Shown one piece after another: positions 8,456 to 17,568 of a stretch of DNA of 64,000 bases. The notes under the pieces are model-generated. The model worked only from the letters and a program-made list of their open reading frames with translations. It was not told where the DNA came from and ran no database searches. Each line of letters opens with the position of its first letter. The stretch's first letter is position 1. The stretch is taken from the NCBI RefSeq assembly GCF_945605565.1, contig NZ_OX216966.1, forward strand, positions 5,076,001 through 5,140,000, given 5' to 3'. The DNA is from Paenibacillus dendritiformis (GTDB taxonomy: Bacteria; Bacillota; Bacilli; Paenibacillales; Paenibacillaceae). A program made the translations under genes and the position numbers.

Positions 8456-9001
8456 ATGATCGTTCCCAAACAAGATTTTGAAGCGGATGGAGTCGCCTAT
8501 ACGATTCGATCAGCCACCGCTGCCGATGCGGGGGTGTTATCCGCCTTGCGGGTGCAGATCGACGGAGAGACCGAGTTTTTAGACAGAGAACCGGGAGAAG
8601 CGTTCATTGATGCCCCCGGTTTTGAACAATTGATAAGAGCCGATTCCGAAAAGAAAAGAAACATATTTTTAGTCGCGGTCGTTGAAGGTCGGATCGTCGG
8701 GTTTTCGCGATGCGAGGGAAGCCAATTACGACGATTCTATCACAAAGTAGAATTCGGCGTATGCGTGCAACAAGAATTCTGGGGATACAGCATCGGAAAA
8801 AATCTGCTTAAACAATCGATGGCTTGGGCCGACTCCAATGGCATTACCAAAATCGCGTTGAATGTGTTAGAAACCAATGAGAAAGCTATCGCCCTTTATA
8901 AGAAGCTGGGCTTTGAAATCGAAGGGATATTAAAAAACGACAAGATTCTGTCTGACGGCCAATACTATAACACCATAGTGATGGGAAGATGCAGGGAGTG
9001 A
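8456..9001 (+). CDS. GNAT family N-acetyltransferase
   Basis: A 181-residue acetyltransferase with the CoA-binding segment QEFWGYSIGKNLLKQS and the motif NEKAIALYKKLGFEIEG. It resembles the 6764-7288 protein in fold only. The start has AGGAGTG upstream. The 3' end overlaps the convergent S41 peptidase reading frame by 37 bases, because that frame is extended by about 10 residues compared with its paralogue. The acceptor is unknown. Confidence 0.85.
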   Translation: MIVPKQDFEADGVAYTIRSATAADAGVLSALRVQIDGETEFLDREPGEAFIDAPGFEQLIRADSEKKRNIFLVAVVEGRIVGFSRCEGSQLRRFYHKVEFGVCVQQEFWGYSIGKNLLKQSMAWADSNGITKIALNVLETNEKAIALYKKLGFEIEGILKNDKILSDGQYYNTIVMGRCRE

Positions 9002-10382
9002 TGGGAGGGGAACCTTGACCGTTCCTCTCGAATCAGCTTCCTGATCATTTCTAATTGCGGATCGCGTCCCTGCACGAGATCTTCGTATGTGGTCGGAACG
9101 TAGATGTCCGGCTGCAAGGCATCTTCATATCGATTTTTTAACGTCGTATATGGCCGTTCAATCCACTTATAGGAAATCGACAAGCGTAGTTTTGATTCGG
9201 GAAGTTCTAATAAAATAATGCTGCCATAGGAACTGGGCTTGCTCCCGGAAGGCTCGCCAACAATAAGCCCCAAGTTATTGTCGGAAATATTAACCGCAAA
9301 ATTTGTTGCCGCACTGTATGTTTGAAAGGATGTGATGACATAGATCTTGCCGTTGAAGCTATACTCATGACTTGGTATGGAAATCATTCCTGAATCCAGA
9401 CTCTGCATCTCCTCTGTGCCAAAGGGGAAATCGTATGTATATTGGCTAGTAAACGTAGAATACCGATTTACTGTCTTAAAATCACGGTAGGAGTCTACAT
9501 TCAAAAATGACATTATGTAATTTTCCACTAACGTTGTCCCGCCAGGGTTGAAACGCAAGTCAATGGCCACATGATTCACTTGTTCTCTTTTGACATCGAT
9601 GAAAAAGTCCCGAATCACAGACTTCGTTGTTTGGTCTAACGCAGCGAAGCTATCGATATACAAAACCGCCAGATCATCTTCTTTGGAAATAGTATAATCC
9701 AATCGATCCCTGGTCAGATAAGGGCTTGCAAATTTCAGCATTTTTTTCATTTGCAGCTTCCCCTCTATGACCTCATTCCCCCGCTCCACGACGAGTTGAA
9801 CTTGGTTTCCCTCTATCAAGCCGAAATATTGAAGATAGGGAAGCAACGTGAATATACTATTCAAATTGACTCTTGACTTAAGCGAGTATACATTGTCAAC
9901 TGAAAAAAAGGCGCGGAACATCGTGAGTAACTCTTGTTCATTTTTTCCACCGAATTCGATGACTTTGTCCCCCCTATGCAACCAGCCTGAACTTGATGTA
10001 ACATAGATGCCATCTTCCAGCCACGCATAAGAAAACGGCAAGTTATCCATCCTTGGACCATCAGAGATCTGCATCGCTGTATGCCCATCTTGAAGCGCAT
10101 TCATCACTTGTTGCGTTAGAACTGGACATTGTCCACGTATTGTACATCGTTATAAGCTTTTCGGAATGCCTGCTGTACTTCTATAGGCACACCTCCGTAA
10201 GTTTTGGGATGAACTTCTGTTACAATCTCCTTCAAATAGTCCAGATCCCTTGTCATTTGTTCGCTGGTTAGCTGAACAGGATGGTCTATGTTCCTATATG
10301 GGTTACTTGTCTTAGCGTTTCCAAGCGGTAACAACAATAAAATCACGCTTAGAAGCAACAGTAGTCTTTTCCTATCGTGCAC
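8965..10382 (-). pseudogene. S41 family peptidase, frameshifted copy
   Basis: The second of two tandem S41 (C-terminal processing) peptidase genes. The N-terminal piece (GTG at 10382, GAGGTGAC site) encodes a membrane anchor and the EVHPKTYGGVP segment, then stops after YVDNVQF. The remainder (10107 to 8965) continues from QQVMNALQDGH in another frame. Against the intact paralogue, about 10 bases are missing between them. The catalytic region is otherwise intact: TYSAATNFAV with the Ser nucleophile and GSKPSSYG with the Lys. The C-terminal residues after IREER differ from the paralogue and run into the GNAT gene. The last part is almost identical in DNA to its neighbour, which suggests gene conversion. 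Confidence 0.85.
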
Positions 10383-10388
10383 AAAAAG

Positions 10389-11801
10389 TCACCTCAATGA
10401 AAGCGGTATACGCTCCTGTTGGCGTTCCTCTCGAATCAGCTTCTTGATCATCTCCAGTTGCGGATCGCGTCCCTGCACGAGATCTTCGTATGTGGTCGGA
10501 ACGTAGATGTCCGGCTGCAAGGCATCTTCATAGTGATTTTTTAGCGTCGTGCCAGGCCGTTCAATCCACTTAAAAGAGATAAATAGTCTGAACTTAGATT
10601 CGGGGAGCTCAAATGAAAGAATATCGCCATAGGAAGTTGGTTTGCCTCCTGGCGCTTCCCCCACAATCATTCCGATTCCATTATCCTTTACTACTGTTGC
10701 CAGGGCCGTAGCGGCACTGTATGTATTCAGGGAAGTAATGATATATAGCTTGCCTGTAAAAGTATTTTCATGAGTTTTTACCGGTATAGGATCGCTTTCG
10801 AAATATAGCATTTCATCTTTATCAATAGGTTTTCCTGTTACGCGCTGACTTACAACCGTAGAATAACGAACGGCTGTCTTCAAGTTACGGTATGAGGGTA
10901 TTTCCAAAAATGAAAGTATGTAGTCTCCAAACATCGTGCTTCCGCCATCATTGTAACGCAAATCAATCGCTACATGATGCACTCCTTCTTTCCTAACCGT
11001 TTCAAAAAAGTTTTGGATAACTCTTTTGTTGTATTCATTGAATGGAGAAAAGCTGTCAATACGAAAAACAGCCAAGTCATCTTCTTTATACACTTGATAC
11101 TCGAACAGCTTACTTTCAGGATAAGGTTGATTGGTTCTTAACTGAATATCCACTTCCCCGAGAATGATTTTACCGCTGCGTTCTACTGTAACTTGGACTT
11201 TATGGCCGTCTGCCAGACCAAAGTATTCCAGGTAGGGGCCTATTGTAAGAATACGTTCCGTGTTTGTCCTTCGTTTGAGATCATGCACATTATCATACGA
11301 GACGAAGCTTTGCAGCATTTCGATCAGCTCTTGCTCGTTTTTGTCGCCGATTTCAATGATTTTGTCCCCCTTGTGCAACCAGCCTGAGCTGGATGTTACG
11401 TAAAGGCAATCTTCAAGCCATTGATATGTAAAAGGCAATTGCTCAATAATTTTCTCGCTTGGCCTCAAAATAGAGGAGTGCCCATCCTTCAAGCTATTCA
11501 TCACCTGCTGTGTCACAAAGTAAAACTGCCACACATTGTCTATCTGTTCAATTTCGCGATACGCTTGCTGCATCGCCTGACGTATTTCCGGCGGGACACC
11601 TCCATAGGTTTTCGGATGTACCTCCGTAATCATTTTCTGCAAATAGTCTAGGTCTTTTTTCATTTGCTCTTTGGTTATTTTATAGTAATGTTCGATGCCT
11701 TGATAACGGTTTCTGGTTTCTTGAGGGGAACTGACAATAATTAACACACAGATGACCAGTAGGAAAAGGCCGTAAATAGCGTATGTTCTTATGGAATGCA
11801 T
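10389..11801 (-). CDS. S41 family peptidase, membrane-anchored
   Basis: An intact 470-residue protein with an N-terminal helix (residues 9-25) that anchors it outside the membrane or serves as a signal. The fold is a tail-specific protease: an IRQAM-rich cap, a PDZ-like middle (SSGWLHKGDKIIEIG) and the peptidase core. HVAIDLRYNDGG precedes the core; TYSAATALAT carries the Ser and GGKPTSYG the Lys of the dyad. ATGAGGTGAATT gives a good start at 11801. It lies 100 bases after the Cys-rich peptide gene and 6 bases before the broken paralogue, all on the same strand. A role in processing a secreted peptide is inferred from position alone. Confidence 0.85.
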   Translation of the reverse strand: MHSIRTYAIYGLFLLVICVLIIVSSPQETRNRYQGIEHYYKITKEQMKKDLDYLQKMITEVHPKTYGGVPPEIRQAMQQAYREIEQIDNVWQFYFVTQQVMNSLKDGHSSILRPSEKIIEQLPFTYQWLEDCLYVTSSSGWLHKGDKIIEIGDKNEQELIEMLQSFVSYDNVHDLKRRTNTERILTIGPYLEYFGLADGHKVQVTVERSGKIILGEVDIQLRTNQPYPESKLFEYQVYKEDDLAVFRIDSFSPFNEYNKRVIQNFFETVRKEGVHHVAIDLRYNDGGSTMFGDYILSFLEIPSYRNLKTAVRYSTVVSQRVTGKPIDKDEMLYFESDPIPVKTHENTFTGKLYIITSLNTYSAATALATVVKDNGIGMIVGEAPGGKPTSYGDILSFELPESKFRLFISFKWIERPGTTLKNHYEDALQPDIYVPTTYEDLVQGRDPQLEMIKKLIREERQQERIPLSLR

Positions 11802-11850
11802 AATTCACCTCATATTCTACAACAATGTATATTAACCTTATTTATAGACT

Positions 11851-11884
11851 AAAGCAACGCGAAAGGAGGGAACTTCCGCGTTGC
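11851..11884 (-). terminator. Hairpin between Cys-rich peptide and S41 gene
   Basis: A perfect 8-bp stem GCAACGCG / CGCGTTGC (11854-11884) 17 bases after the peptide stop, followed by TTT on the minus strand. It could be a partial terminator that lowers S41 expression relative to the peptide. Confidence 0.5.
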
Positions 11885-11900
11885 ATTCTCTTTTCGTATT

Positions 11901-12089
11901 CTATTTAAACATGGGGTCGGCCCGTGGGCTACATACTTGGCCAAAGCAATGAGATGGGCAAGTTTTCATAGTACAAATATGTGTTTCACAATTACCATTA
12001 CATGTTTTTTTCTCATAGTAACCACAAATTATTAAAATAGGACAACTTGGGCTACTTGCATCTGCGGCAGGCAAAACCAAATAATCCAT
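11901..12089 (-). CDS. 62-residue peptide with eight cysteines, possible RiPP or secreted Cys-rich peptide precursor
   Basis: Not recognised as a named family. The first 15 residues are cysteine-free (MDYLVLPAADASSPS), followed by cysteines at 16, 22, 30, 34, 39, 44, 48 and 53, spaced 4-8 apart, and a short tail. The layout of a short leader and a Cys-dense core is that of ribosomally made modified peptides or disulfide-rich bacteriocins. GGGGGGAG five bases before the ATG shows it is a real translated gene. It lies 18 bases after the decayed ABC exporter and 100 bases before the S41 peptidase. No radical-SAM or lanthionine enzyme is nearby. An alternative is a metal-binding protein. Confidence 0.65.
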   Translation of the reverse strand: MDYLVLPAADASSPSCPILIICGYYEKKTCNGNCETHICTMKTCPSHCFGQVCSPRADPMFK

Positions 12090-12107
12090 CGTACTCCCCC
12101 CAAAAAT

Positions 12108-12984
12108 TTAATTAATCGGAACGGCTGCTTTAAAACAATCAAGGTTTATAACTTCATCTGCAAAGGCCGACATGCGACTATCATGAGAAATGAGAATCAC
12201 GATCTTGTTTTCTTTGATTTCAAGAAGCACTTCTTTGATTTTCTCCACCGATTTGGTATCTAACGCAGTTCTGCTTTTCATTGTCTTTGATTGCTTCAAT
12301 AACTCGCTCCAATTCAAATGTGCGGATAAAGGCAGGGTAATCTGTCTGACTTAGGTTCTCTATAAAAGGTTCCAGCAAGCAAGGCTCCTGCTCGATGACA
12401 CCGATCAATTTGCTTCTCAGATTATATTTATCAAGTGATTCCAAATCGTTGCCCTCAATCATGATTTCCCCGTCGTAATCTTCATGTATTCCTAGCAAAG
12501 TATTGATCAATGTGGACTTTGCGGTACCATTCCTCCCAACCATACAATATATTCCACCTTTTTTCAAAGCGGAAATCAATATTAGAAATAATAGGTTGAT
12601 TTGACGGATTATAAAAAATGGACATGTCTTTGATTGTTATATTCTCGATGGAGCTGAGCTTAATCGGCCCATTTTTCTCTTTTCGTACGTTCAGATGCTT
12701 CTCGATTCTATCCATAGAAACCAAGGCTTCTTGATACTTTTTTCCGACATCGAAATAAAACTGAACCGAGTTGATTAGCATATTCACATAAGTTGTAATG
12801 ATGACAAACTCTCCAATGCTTAATCTATCTCGAACGATTTCAATGCCCCCCTAAAAAGGTAACTACGAAATTGATGGTCACAAAGATAAACGTATTTCCG
12901 CTGCTGTAAAAGTTTATAACTTTAATATATTTCATAAGCGTTTGAAAAAAGCGGTTAAAGCTCTCGGTTAACGATTTCTCGCAT
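12108..12984 (-). pseudogene. ABC exporter (membrane domain plus ATPase), decayed
   Basis: Pieces of one ABC transporter half-molecule lie in three frames. A helix-rich N-terminal part (12984 to about 12790) contains INFVVTFLGG. Then come the linker YQEALVSMDRIEKHL, an ATPase start with Walker A GRNGTAKST (A replaces the usual G), and the Q-loop region. The end is ALDTKSVEKIKEVLL and the H-loop ILISHDSRM. The ABC signature and Walker B between ERVIEAIKDNE and TALDTKS are deleted. The 5' end is cut off at the neighbouring beta-helix gene. The protein cannot be functional. It was probably the exporter for the adjacent Cys-rich peptide. Confidence 0.85.
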
Positions 12985-12985
12985 G

Positions 12986-14020
12986 CTATTGAACCGTCAC
13001 ATTGCCCTTGTACATATTGCCTGCCGGGCTTCTTGTGTTTTGTATGGCGGTGGCCGTCGCGTTGCCGTAGGCCCCGATGACATAGACGGAAGGATCGGTC
13101 AGGTAGAGCGTATTATGCGAAAATTCGTTGTTGATGCCCCAGCCCGATACCACCTGGTGAACCTGAAAAGCATCGGCGATATGGCTGTTGCCGTTCTGGT
13201 AGCCAATATTGTTGCGGATGACGGCGTTGTTGCCTTTCACGTCGATGAAGCTGTCGGCATAGTTCGCCCCGCTGATGCCTTCGCCGTAGAAGGTGCAGTT
13301 CTCTACCACGGTGCCGATCGTTCTCTCCTTGATGTCAACATGCTCTGCGGCGACGTTAGGCCCGAAGACGACATTGCGAATCGTATTGTAATGCGTGTTC
13401 GGGTTGTAGCTGGCCCCTTCCGCCGATCCGACATAGACGCCCTCGCCGTAGCCGGGCCCGGTTATGCCCGTGTCGTGAATGCGAGAGTTCTGAATGGTGC
13501 TGTAGGACGATCCGTCGCGGAAATGGACCCCCTCAAATCCCGTCTCATAGACCTCCACATCGGTGATGATCGTATGATTCGAATGGTCCAAAATGATTCC
13601 TTTCTGCGCATTGGTGAATTTGAGATTGCTGATGACCCAATAATCCCCGCGAATGCGCAGGCTGTAGCCGGAACCGACGGCATAACCGGACAGTACAGCC
13701 GGATTAGCGGGATCCTCGCTCTCGATCCGGATCGGCTGGCTCGCGGTCCCGTTCACATCAGAGGAGAAGCTCCCCGTATAGGTGCCCGGAGCCAGCACGA
13801 TCCGCGCGCCCGGGGTAACCTTCTTCAAGGCGCTCTGCAGGCATGAAGTGGTTCCGCAGGCGATCACCTCATCGGCGGCCTTCCCGGCCGGCACGCTGCC
13901 TGATTCGGCATGGGCGGTTCCTATCGTGGCGAATACACTCACGAGAAGCAGGATGGCCCATCCGGCTCTTCTTCTCCTTCTCGGCTTGCGCCCGCATCCG
14001 CTGCTTGTTGTCGTCATCAT
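12986..14020 (-). CDS. Secreted right-handed parallel beta-helix protein
   Basis: A 344-residue protein with a twin-basic N-terminus, a hydrophobic segment and a signal cleavage after GTAHA. It begins like poly-saccharide lyases (LQSALKKVTPGARIVLAPGTYTG) and continues with beta-helix coils (IRGDYWVISNLKFTN, GIILDHSNHTIITDVEVYETGFEGVHF). It is related to the chondroitinase-B/pectate-lyase fold. The substrate is unknown; a polysaccharide is likely. The ATG at 14020 has AAAGGAGGATG upstream; earlier in-frame codons lack a site. It is GC-rich, unlike the AT-rich ABC remnant that abuts its stop, so a recombination joint lies at about 12985. Confidence 0.8.
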   Translation of the reverse strand: MMTTTSSGCGRKPRRRRRAGWAILLLVSVFATIGTAHAESGSVPAGKAADEVIACGTTSCLQSALKKVTPGARIVLAPGTYTGSFSSDVNGTASQPIRIESEDPANPAVLSGYAVGSGYSLRIRGDYWVISNLKFTNAQKGIILDHSNHTIITDVEVYETGFEGVHFRDGSSYSTIQNSRIHDTGITGPGYGEGVYVGSAEGASYNPNTHYNTIRNVVFGPNVAAEHVDIKERTIGTVVENCTFYGEGISGANYADSFIDVKGNNAVIRNNIGYQNGNSHIADAFQVHQVVSGWGINNEFSHNTLYLTDPSVYVIGAYGNATATAIQNTRSPAGNMYKGNVTVQ

Positions 14021-14363
14021 TGAACATCCTCCTTTTTTTACAAGTGACCTTATTCCCAGCATAGAGTTTAACCGCTTTAATTATATAATGTTCAACCGGC
14101 GCAAATCATTCCTGCGGATTGATTTTATGAAGCGTTTTTTGCTTTTTCTATACCGTTTGCAAAACAGGAGAAAACGAATTAAGATAAGATAGAACTCGAT
14201 GGTTATTAATAGTACTATAAGGTTCTATCACGTTGCGCAGCTTGATAATCTCCCCGGTCCAACCATCGCAAGCTGCTCTAGCCCAGGTTGCTGAGCCAAG
14301 AGGTCAAGCATGTGGGCAAGACTACATCATGTAATGTCGCATTTATACAGGAGGATTCTAACC
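14021..14363. other. Divergent upstream region of beta-helix and serine hydrolase genes
   Basis: 343 AT-rich bases. A rightward promoter candidate is TTGCAA-N17-TAAGAT at 14157-14185, leaving a leader of about 175 bases. No small ORF with a ribosome site and no recognisable riboswitch was seen. Confidence 0.35.
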
Positions 14364-15341
14364 ATGATAAGACAAGCTATGGAGCAATCCATTCAACGAG
14401 CGGTGGACCGTCACGCCTTCAGCGGAACGATTCTCGCTGCCAAGGAAGGAGAAGTCATCGTCCGTGAAGGATACGGAATGGCCAATGTCGAGCTGGAAGT
14501 GCCGAACACGCCCCAGACCGTATTCCGTATCGGATCCGTCACGAAGCCGTTGACCGCGCTCGCCATGATGCAATTGGCAGAGCGGGGCGCATTACGCCTG
14601 GAGGATCCGGTGAGCCGCTATCTGCCGTCCTTCTCTCAGGGTGAGCGGATCACGATCAAGCATCTGCTGTCCCATTCCTCCGGGCTGCCGAACTATACGA
14701 GTGCGGAGAATGCGGCGGCGGCTCTCGTCCGTCCCGCTACCGTGGACGAGCTGATTGCGCGCTTCGCGAATGAGCCGCTGGAATTCATTCCTGGCGAACA
14801 GTTCAGCTACTCCAATTCCGGTTATGTATTGCTCGGGAAGCTGATCGAAGAGGCCAGCGGCCAGCCCTATGCGGAATATATGAGACAGCATATTTTCACC
14901 CCTGCGGGCATGGACGATACGGGCATGGACGACAATCGTTCTATCGTCAAGCGGAGAGCGGCCGGCTATGAGCCGGACGAAGACGGCTCGTTCCGCAACG
15001 CGTCCTAAATCAATATGTCGAACAGCTATGCCGCGGGCGGCATGTACTCCACGGTCGACGATCTGCATGCATTGGAGCGGGCTCTCTCCTCGGGTCAGCT
15101 CGTCTCCGCGTCTGCGCTGGGGCAGATGCATACCCCGCACAGCGGGGATTACGGATTAGGCTGGTTCATCCTGCCGCCTGACCGTCAGCTCATCTATCAT
15201 CACGGCGGGATCAACGGCTTCACGGCTTCCTTCATGTGCCTGCCGCAGCAGCAAGCCGCCGTCATCGTGTTGAGCAATGTCGCCTGGTCCGTCACATCCG
15301 AGCTTGCCCACGAGCTCGCCACGATGTTGATGCCGCACTAG
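14364..15341 (+). pseudogene. Beta-lactamase-family serine hydrolase, interrupted by one stop codon
   Basis: A class C/DD-peptidase-like hydrolase of 325 codons. The SVTK motif (S-x-x-K) is near residue 60, YSN near 150 and HHGG (KTG equivalent) near 280. The reading frame is intact except for a single TAA at 15006-15008 between FRNAS and INMSNSYAAGG. Relatives usually have Tyr there (TAT/TAC), so one substitution explains it. GGAGG lies upstream of the ATG at 14364. No signal peptide is seen, so it is probably a cytoplasmic esterase-like member. It may be a true pseudogene, a sequencing error or, unlikely, a read-through site. Confidence 0.85.
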
Positions 15342-15356
15342 TCTCTTCGACAGACA

Positions 15357-15397
15357 GCCCAAAAAAACCAGATGGACAGGTCTGGTCTTTTTGGGCT
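15357..15397. terminator. Bidirectional terminator after the serine hydrolase
   Basis: AGCCCAAAAA (15357-15366) pairs with TTTTTGGGCT (15388-15397), and CCAGA pairs with TCTGG inside. A and T runs on both sides allow termination in both directions. Confidence 0.75.
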
Positions 15398-15493
15398 TCC
15401 GCTTCTGGCCTCACTTGCGCTCCCCTGTGAACCAATTATGGAACCGCTACATAACATACGGTATACGGACATCTCTCCATAGGGACAGGATTC

Positions 15494-15652
15494 TTATTTT
15501 TGCCATTGAGCTTGCGGGCTCGCCACGCCTTCGATCTTGCGGGCCGTAACGACAATTTGCTGTGGCGGAGACGGTACTCTCATGTTATTCACGACCTCTA
15601 TCGTTCTGCCAGGCTTGGAATTAAGCCGATTCACCGAATTGCAGAAACACAT
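15494..15652 (-). CDS. 52-residue conserved-looking small protein
   Basis: Not recognised. The sequence starts MCFCNSVNRLN, is basic in the middle and ends GVASPQAQWQK. The ATG at 15652 has an excellent GGAGGTGACC site, which is the main evidence that it is translated. It has no signal or membrane segment. The two N-terminal cysteines (CFC) are notable. It lies divergent from the DUF1360 gene, whose relatives (YngL) are linked to sporulation, so a spore-associated role is possible but unproven. Confidence 0.6.
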   Translation of the reverse strand: MCFCNSVNRLNSKPGRTIEVVNNMRVPSPPQQIVVTARKIEGVASPQAQWQK

Positions 15653-15754
15653 CAGCGGTCACCTCCATTTCTCTTACCTCGGTCTATTATATGCAGTTGG
15701 AAGAGAGAAGGACTGGACAGGCTGGTATCACGCATTCATGAAGGAGGACCTGGC

Positions 15755-16105
15755 ATGGACGAGTTGACCTGGATTCAGCTGGTCGTTCTGGCGCTGGCAT
15801 CGTTCCGCCTGACCCATCTTATCGTCTATGACGATATTACCTGGCCGCTGCGGGCGCCCTTTATGACTGTCACCTACGTGCCCCAAGACAATGGAACCGT
15901 CATCCGGCAAGTCGATATCCGGGGCACGGGCTTCCGGCACTGGATGGGGACGCTGCTCAGCTGTCATTGGTGCACCGGCATATGGTGCGCGGCTTTTCTC
16001 ACCGCCCTGTACTGGTACGTGCCGGCATCATTCCCTCTGCTGCTGATGTTAGCCGTCGCCGCAATCGCCGCTCTTATCGAGCAGTTCGTGCTTAATCGAT
16101 TGTAG
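15755..16105 (+). CDS. DUF1360 (YngL-like) membrane protein
   Basis: 116 residues. The first helix, LVVLALASFRLTHLIVYDDIT, leads into an R-rich cytoplasmic loop. The signature LLSCHWCTGIWCA lies at the start of the second helix, followed by a third helix rich in Ala and Leu. Length and CxxC motif match DUF1360 proteins of spore formers; the function is unknown. AAGGAGGACC precedes the ATG at 15755; a longer frame from 15500 has no ribosome site. A terminator follows directly. Confidence 0.85.
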   Translation: MDELTWIQLVVLALASFRLTHLIVYDDITWPLRAPFMTVTYVPQDNGTVIRQVDIRGTGFRHWMGTLLSCHWCTGIWCAAFLTALYWYVPASFPLLLMLAVAAIAALIEQFVLNRL

Positions 16106-16135
16106 ATGGCAGCAAGCCAGCCCGCAGGGCGCTCT

Positions 16136-16160
16136 AACCGGTCAATTGGACCGGTTTTTT
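16136..16160 (+). terminator. Rho-independent terminator after the DUF1360 gene
   Basis: AACCGGTC / GACCGGTT stem with a 5-base loop and a run of six T. Confidence 0.85.
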
Positions 16161-16171
16161 GCATGCCAACA

Positions 16172-16206
16172 AGCCGGATCGAACTGTAGTCAAGTTCAAT
16201 CCGGCT
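16172..16206 (-). terminator. Terminator after apbE
   Basis: The AGCCGGATTGAACT / AGTTCGATCCGGCT hairpin (one mismatch) lies 37 bases after the apbE stop. The T run on the minus strand is weak (CTTGTTGG). Confidence 0.55.
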
Positions 16207-16242
16207 CCCGTGGCTCCATCGTTTTCGGGCAACAACCTGAGA

Positions 16243-17316
16243 TCATTCCGCATCAACAAGGGTATATTGCGGGCTCGTGAGCTTAATCTTCCCATTCAAT
16301 CCAGAAGTCACGTACACCTTGTTATTTTCCATAATGAACATGCCTTCAACATCAGGCGTCTGCTCCAAATAGGCCAGCCCCTCCTGCAACCCCTTCACAA
16401 TCGCTGCCGTAGACAGCGCATCGCCTGCTGTGGCGGTCCCGCCGATAATAGTCACGCTCTTGATCCCGTTCTGCGTCGGTGCTCCCGTTGAGGGATCCAA
16501 TATATGATGATATCGAATCCCGTTGTCTATGAAGTAGCGTTCATAGACGCCGGATGTGCCGATCGTCTCATCTCGAAGCTGAACAATGGCAATCTGCTCC
16601 CCTCGCTCCCGGTCCGGGTCTTGCAGCCCGATACGCCACACATCTCCTCCAGGCTTGCTGCCAATCGCCATAATCGTGCTGCCGCCCAGATCGATAATCG
16701 CGCTGCCTACCTTCTCCTGACGCAGGTAGTCAGACACCAGATCTCCCGCGTACCCTTTGCCAATCGCTCCAAGATCGATGGACATGCCTGCCTTTGCCAA
16801 CTTGATCGTCCTATTTTTCTCATCCAATTCAATGTCCCTATAGTTAACTAGCGACTTGGCCTGCTCAATGAGATGGTCAGCAGGGGGATGCTGCCCGCCA
16901 GCTCCGATCCTCCACAGCTTGACCAGCGATCCGATACTCGGATCGAAAGTCCCCTCCGTAGCTTGGGCGTACTCTACGGACTTTTTCACCAGATCGAAGG
17001 TATCTTGCGAGACTTTAATCGCTTCTTTTCCTGCGGCTGAATTCACCCGGGAGATTTCACTCTCCGGATTGCTCATATTGATTTGCTGATCGATTCGATC
17101 CAGAAGCTTTTCGATGTCGCCAAGATGCTTCTCCGCCGCTTCATCACCATACAACTTCAATTGAATCACCGTATCGAATTTAAGAAAGGTCTTGGTCACA
17201 GGCGGATCTTTCTTGCTTGAGTCAGAGCCGTTGGCCCATAGAAAATATCCAATTCCGGACATTACGAACAGCAGAATTGCCGCCCCTATCATCTTCATCT
17301 TTGTACTGTTCGTCAT
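16243..17316 (-). CDS. apbE: FAD:protein FMN transferase
   Basis: A 357-residue membrane-anchored or lipid-free exported enzyme that attaches FMN through a phosphoester bond to Thr of target flavoproteins. It has an N-terminal helix (residues 8-28). The ApbE domain shows FKKFDTVIQ-like start, EGTFDPSIGSLVKLWRIG, DLGAIGKGYAGD, IDLGGSTIMAIG and the Mg-binding TATAGDALSTAAIVKG. Position 43 after the helix has no lipobox Cys. AAGGGGGG precedes the ATG. No obvious flavinylation target or FMN-binding-domain gene lies beside it in this window. Confidence 0.93.
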   Translation of the reverse strand: MTNSTKMKMIGAAILLFVMSGIGYFLWANGSDSSKKDPPVTKTFLKFDTVIQLKLYGDEAAEKHLGDIEKLLDRIDQQINMSNPESEISRVNSAAGKEAIKVSQDTFDLVKKSVEYAQATEGTFDPSIGSLVKLWRIGAGGQHPPADHLIEQAKSLVNYRDIELDEKNRTIKLAKAGMSIDLGAIGKGYAGDLVSDYLRQEKVGSAIIDLGGSTIMAIGSKPGGDVWRIGLQDPDRERGEQIAIVQLRDETIGTSGVYERYFIDNGIRYHHILDPSTGAPTQNGIKSVTIIGGTATAGDALSTAAIVKGLQEGLAYLEQTPDVEGMFIMENNKVYVTSGLNGKIKLTSPQYTLVDAE

Positions 17317-17568
17317 ATTGCTGAACCCCCCTTACGAAGTCTGGCCATGAAAATCATGAAAAATTATCGTCGATAAGGCATATCGATGTATGTGATCGAT
17401 ATCACCCAACGGTCCGCATTCGCCTATATCGCCCGTCGCACAATGCATTTCCAATGTATGTTGTGCTTCATATTCTTTTGTATTTCCAAGAAACTTCGAT
17501 TACAATTGCCCGTATATATATGCATTGTCACATTATACCAACTAGCAGGAAAGCAAGGAGGTCTTGGA

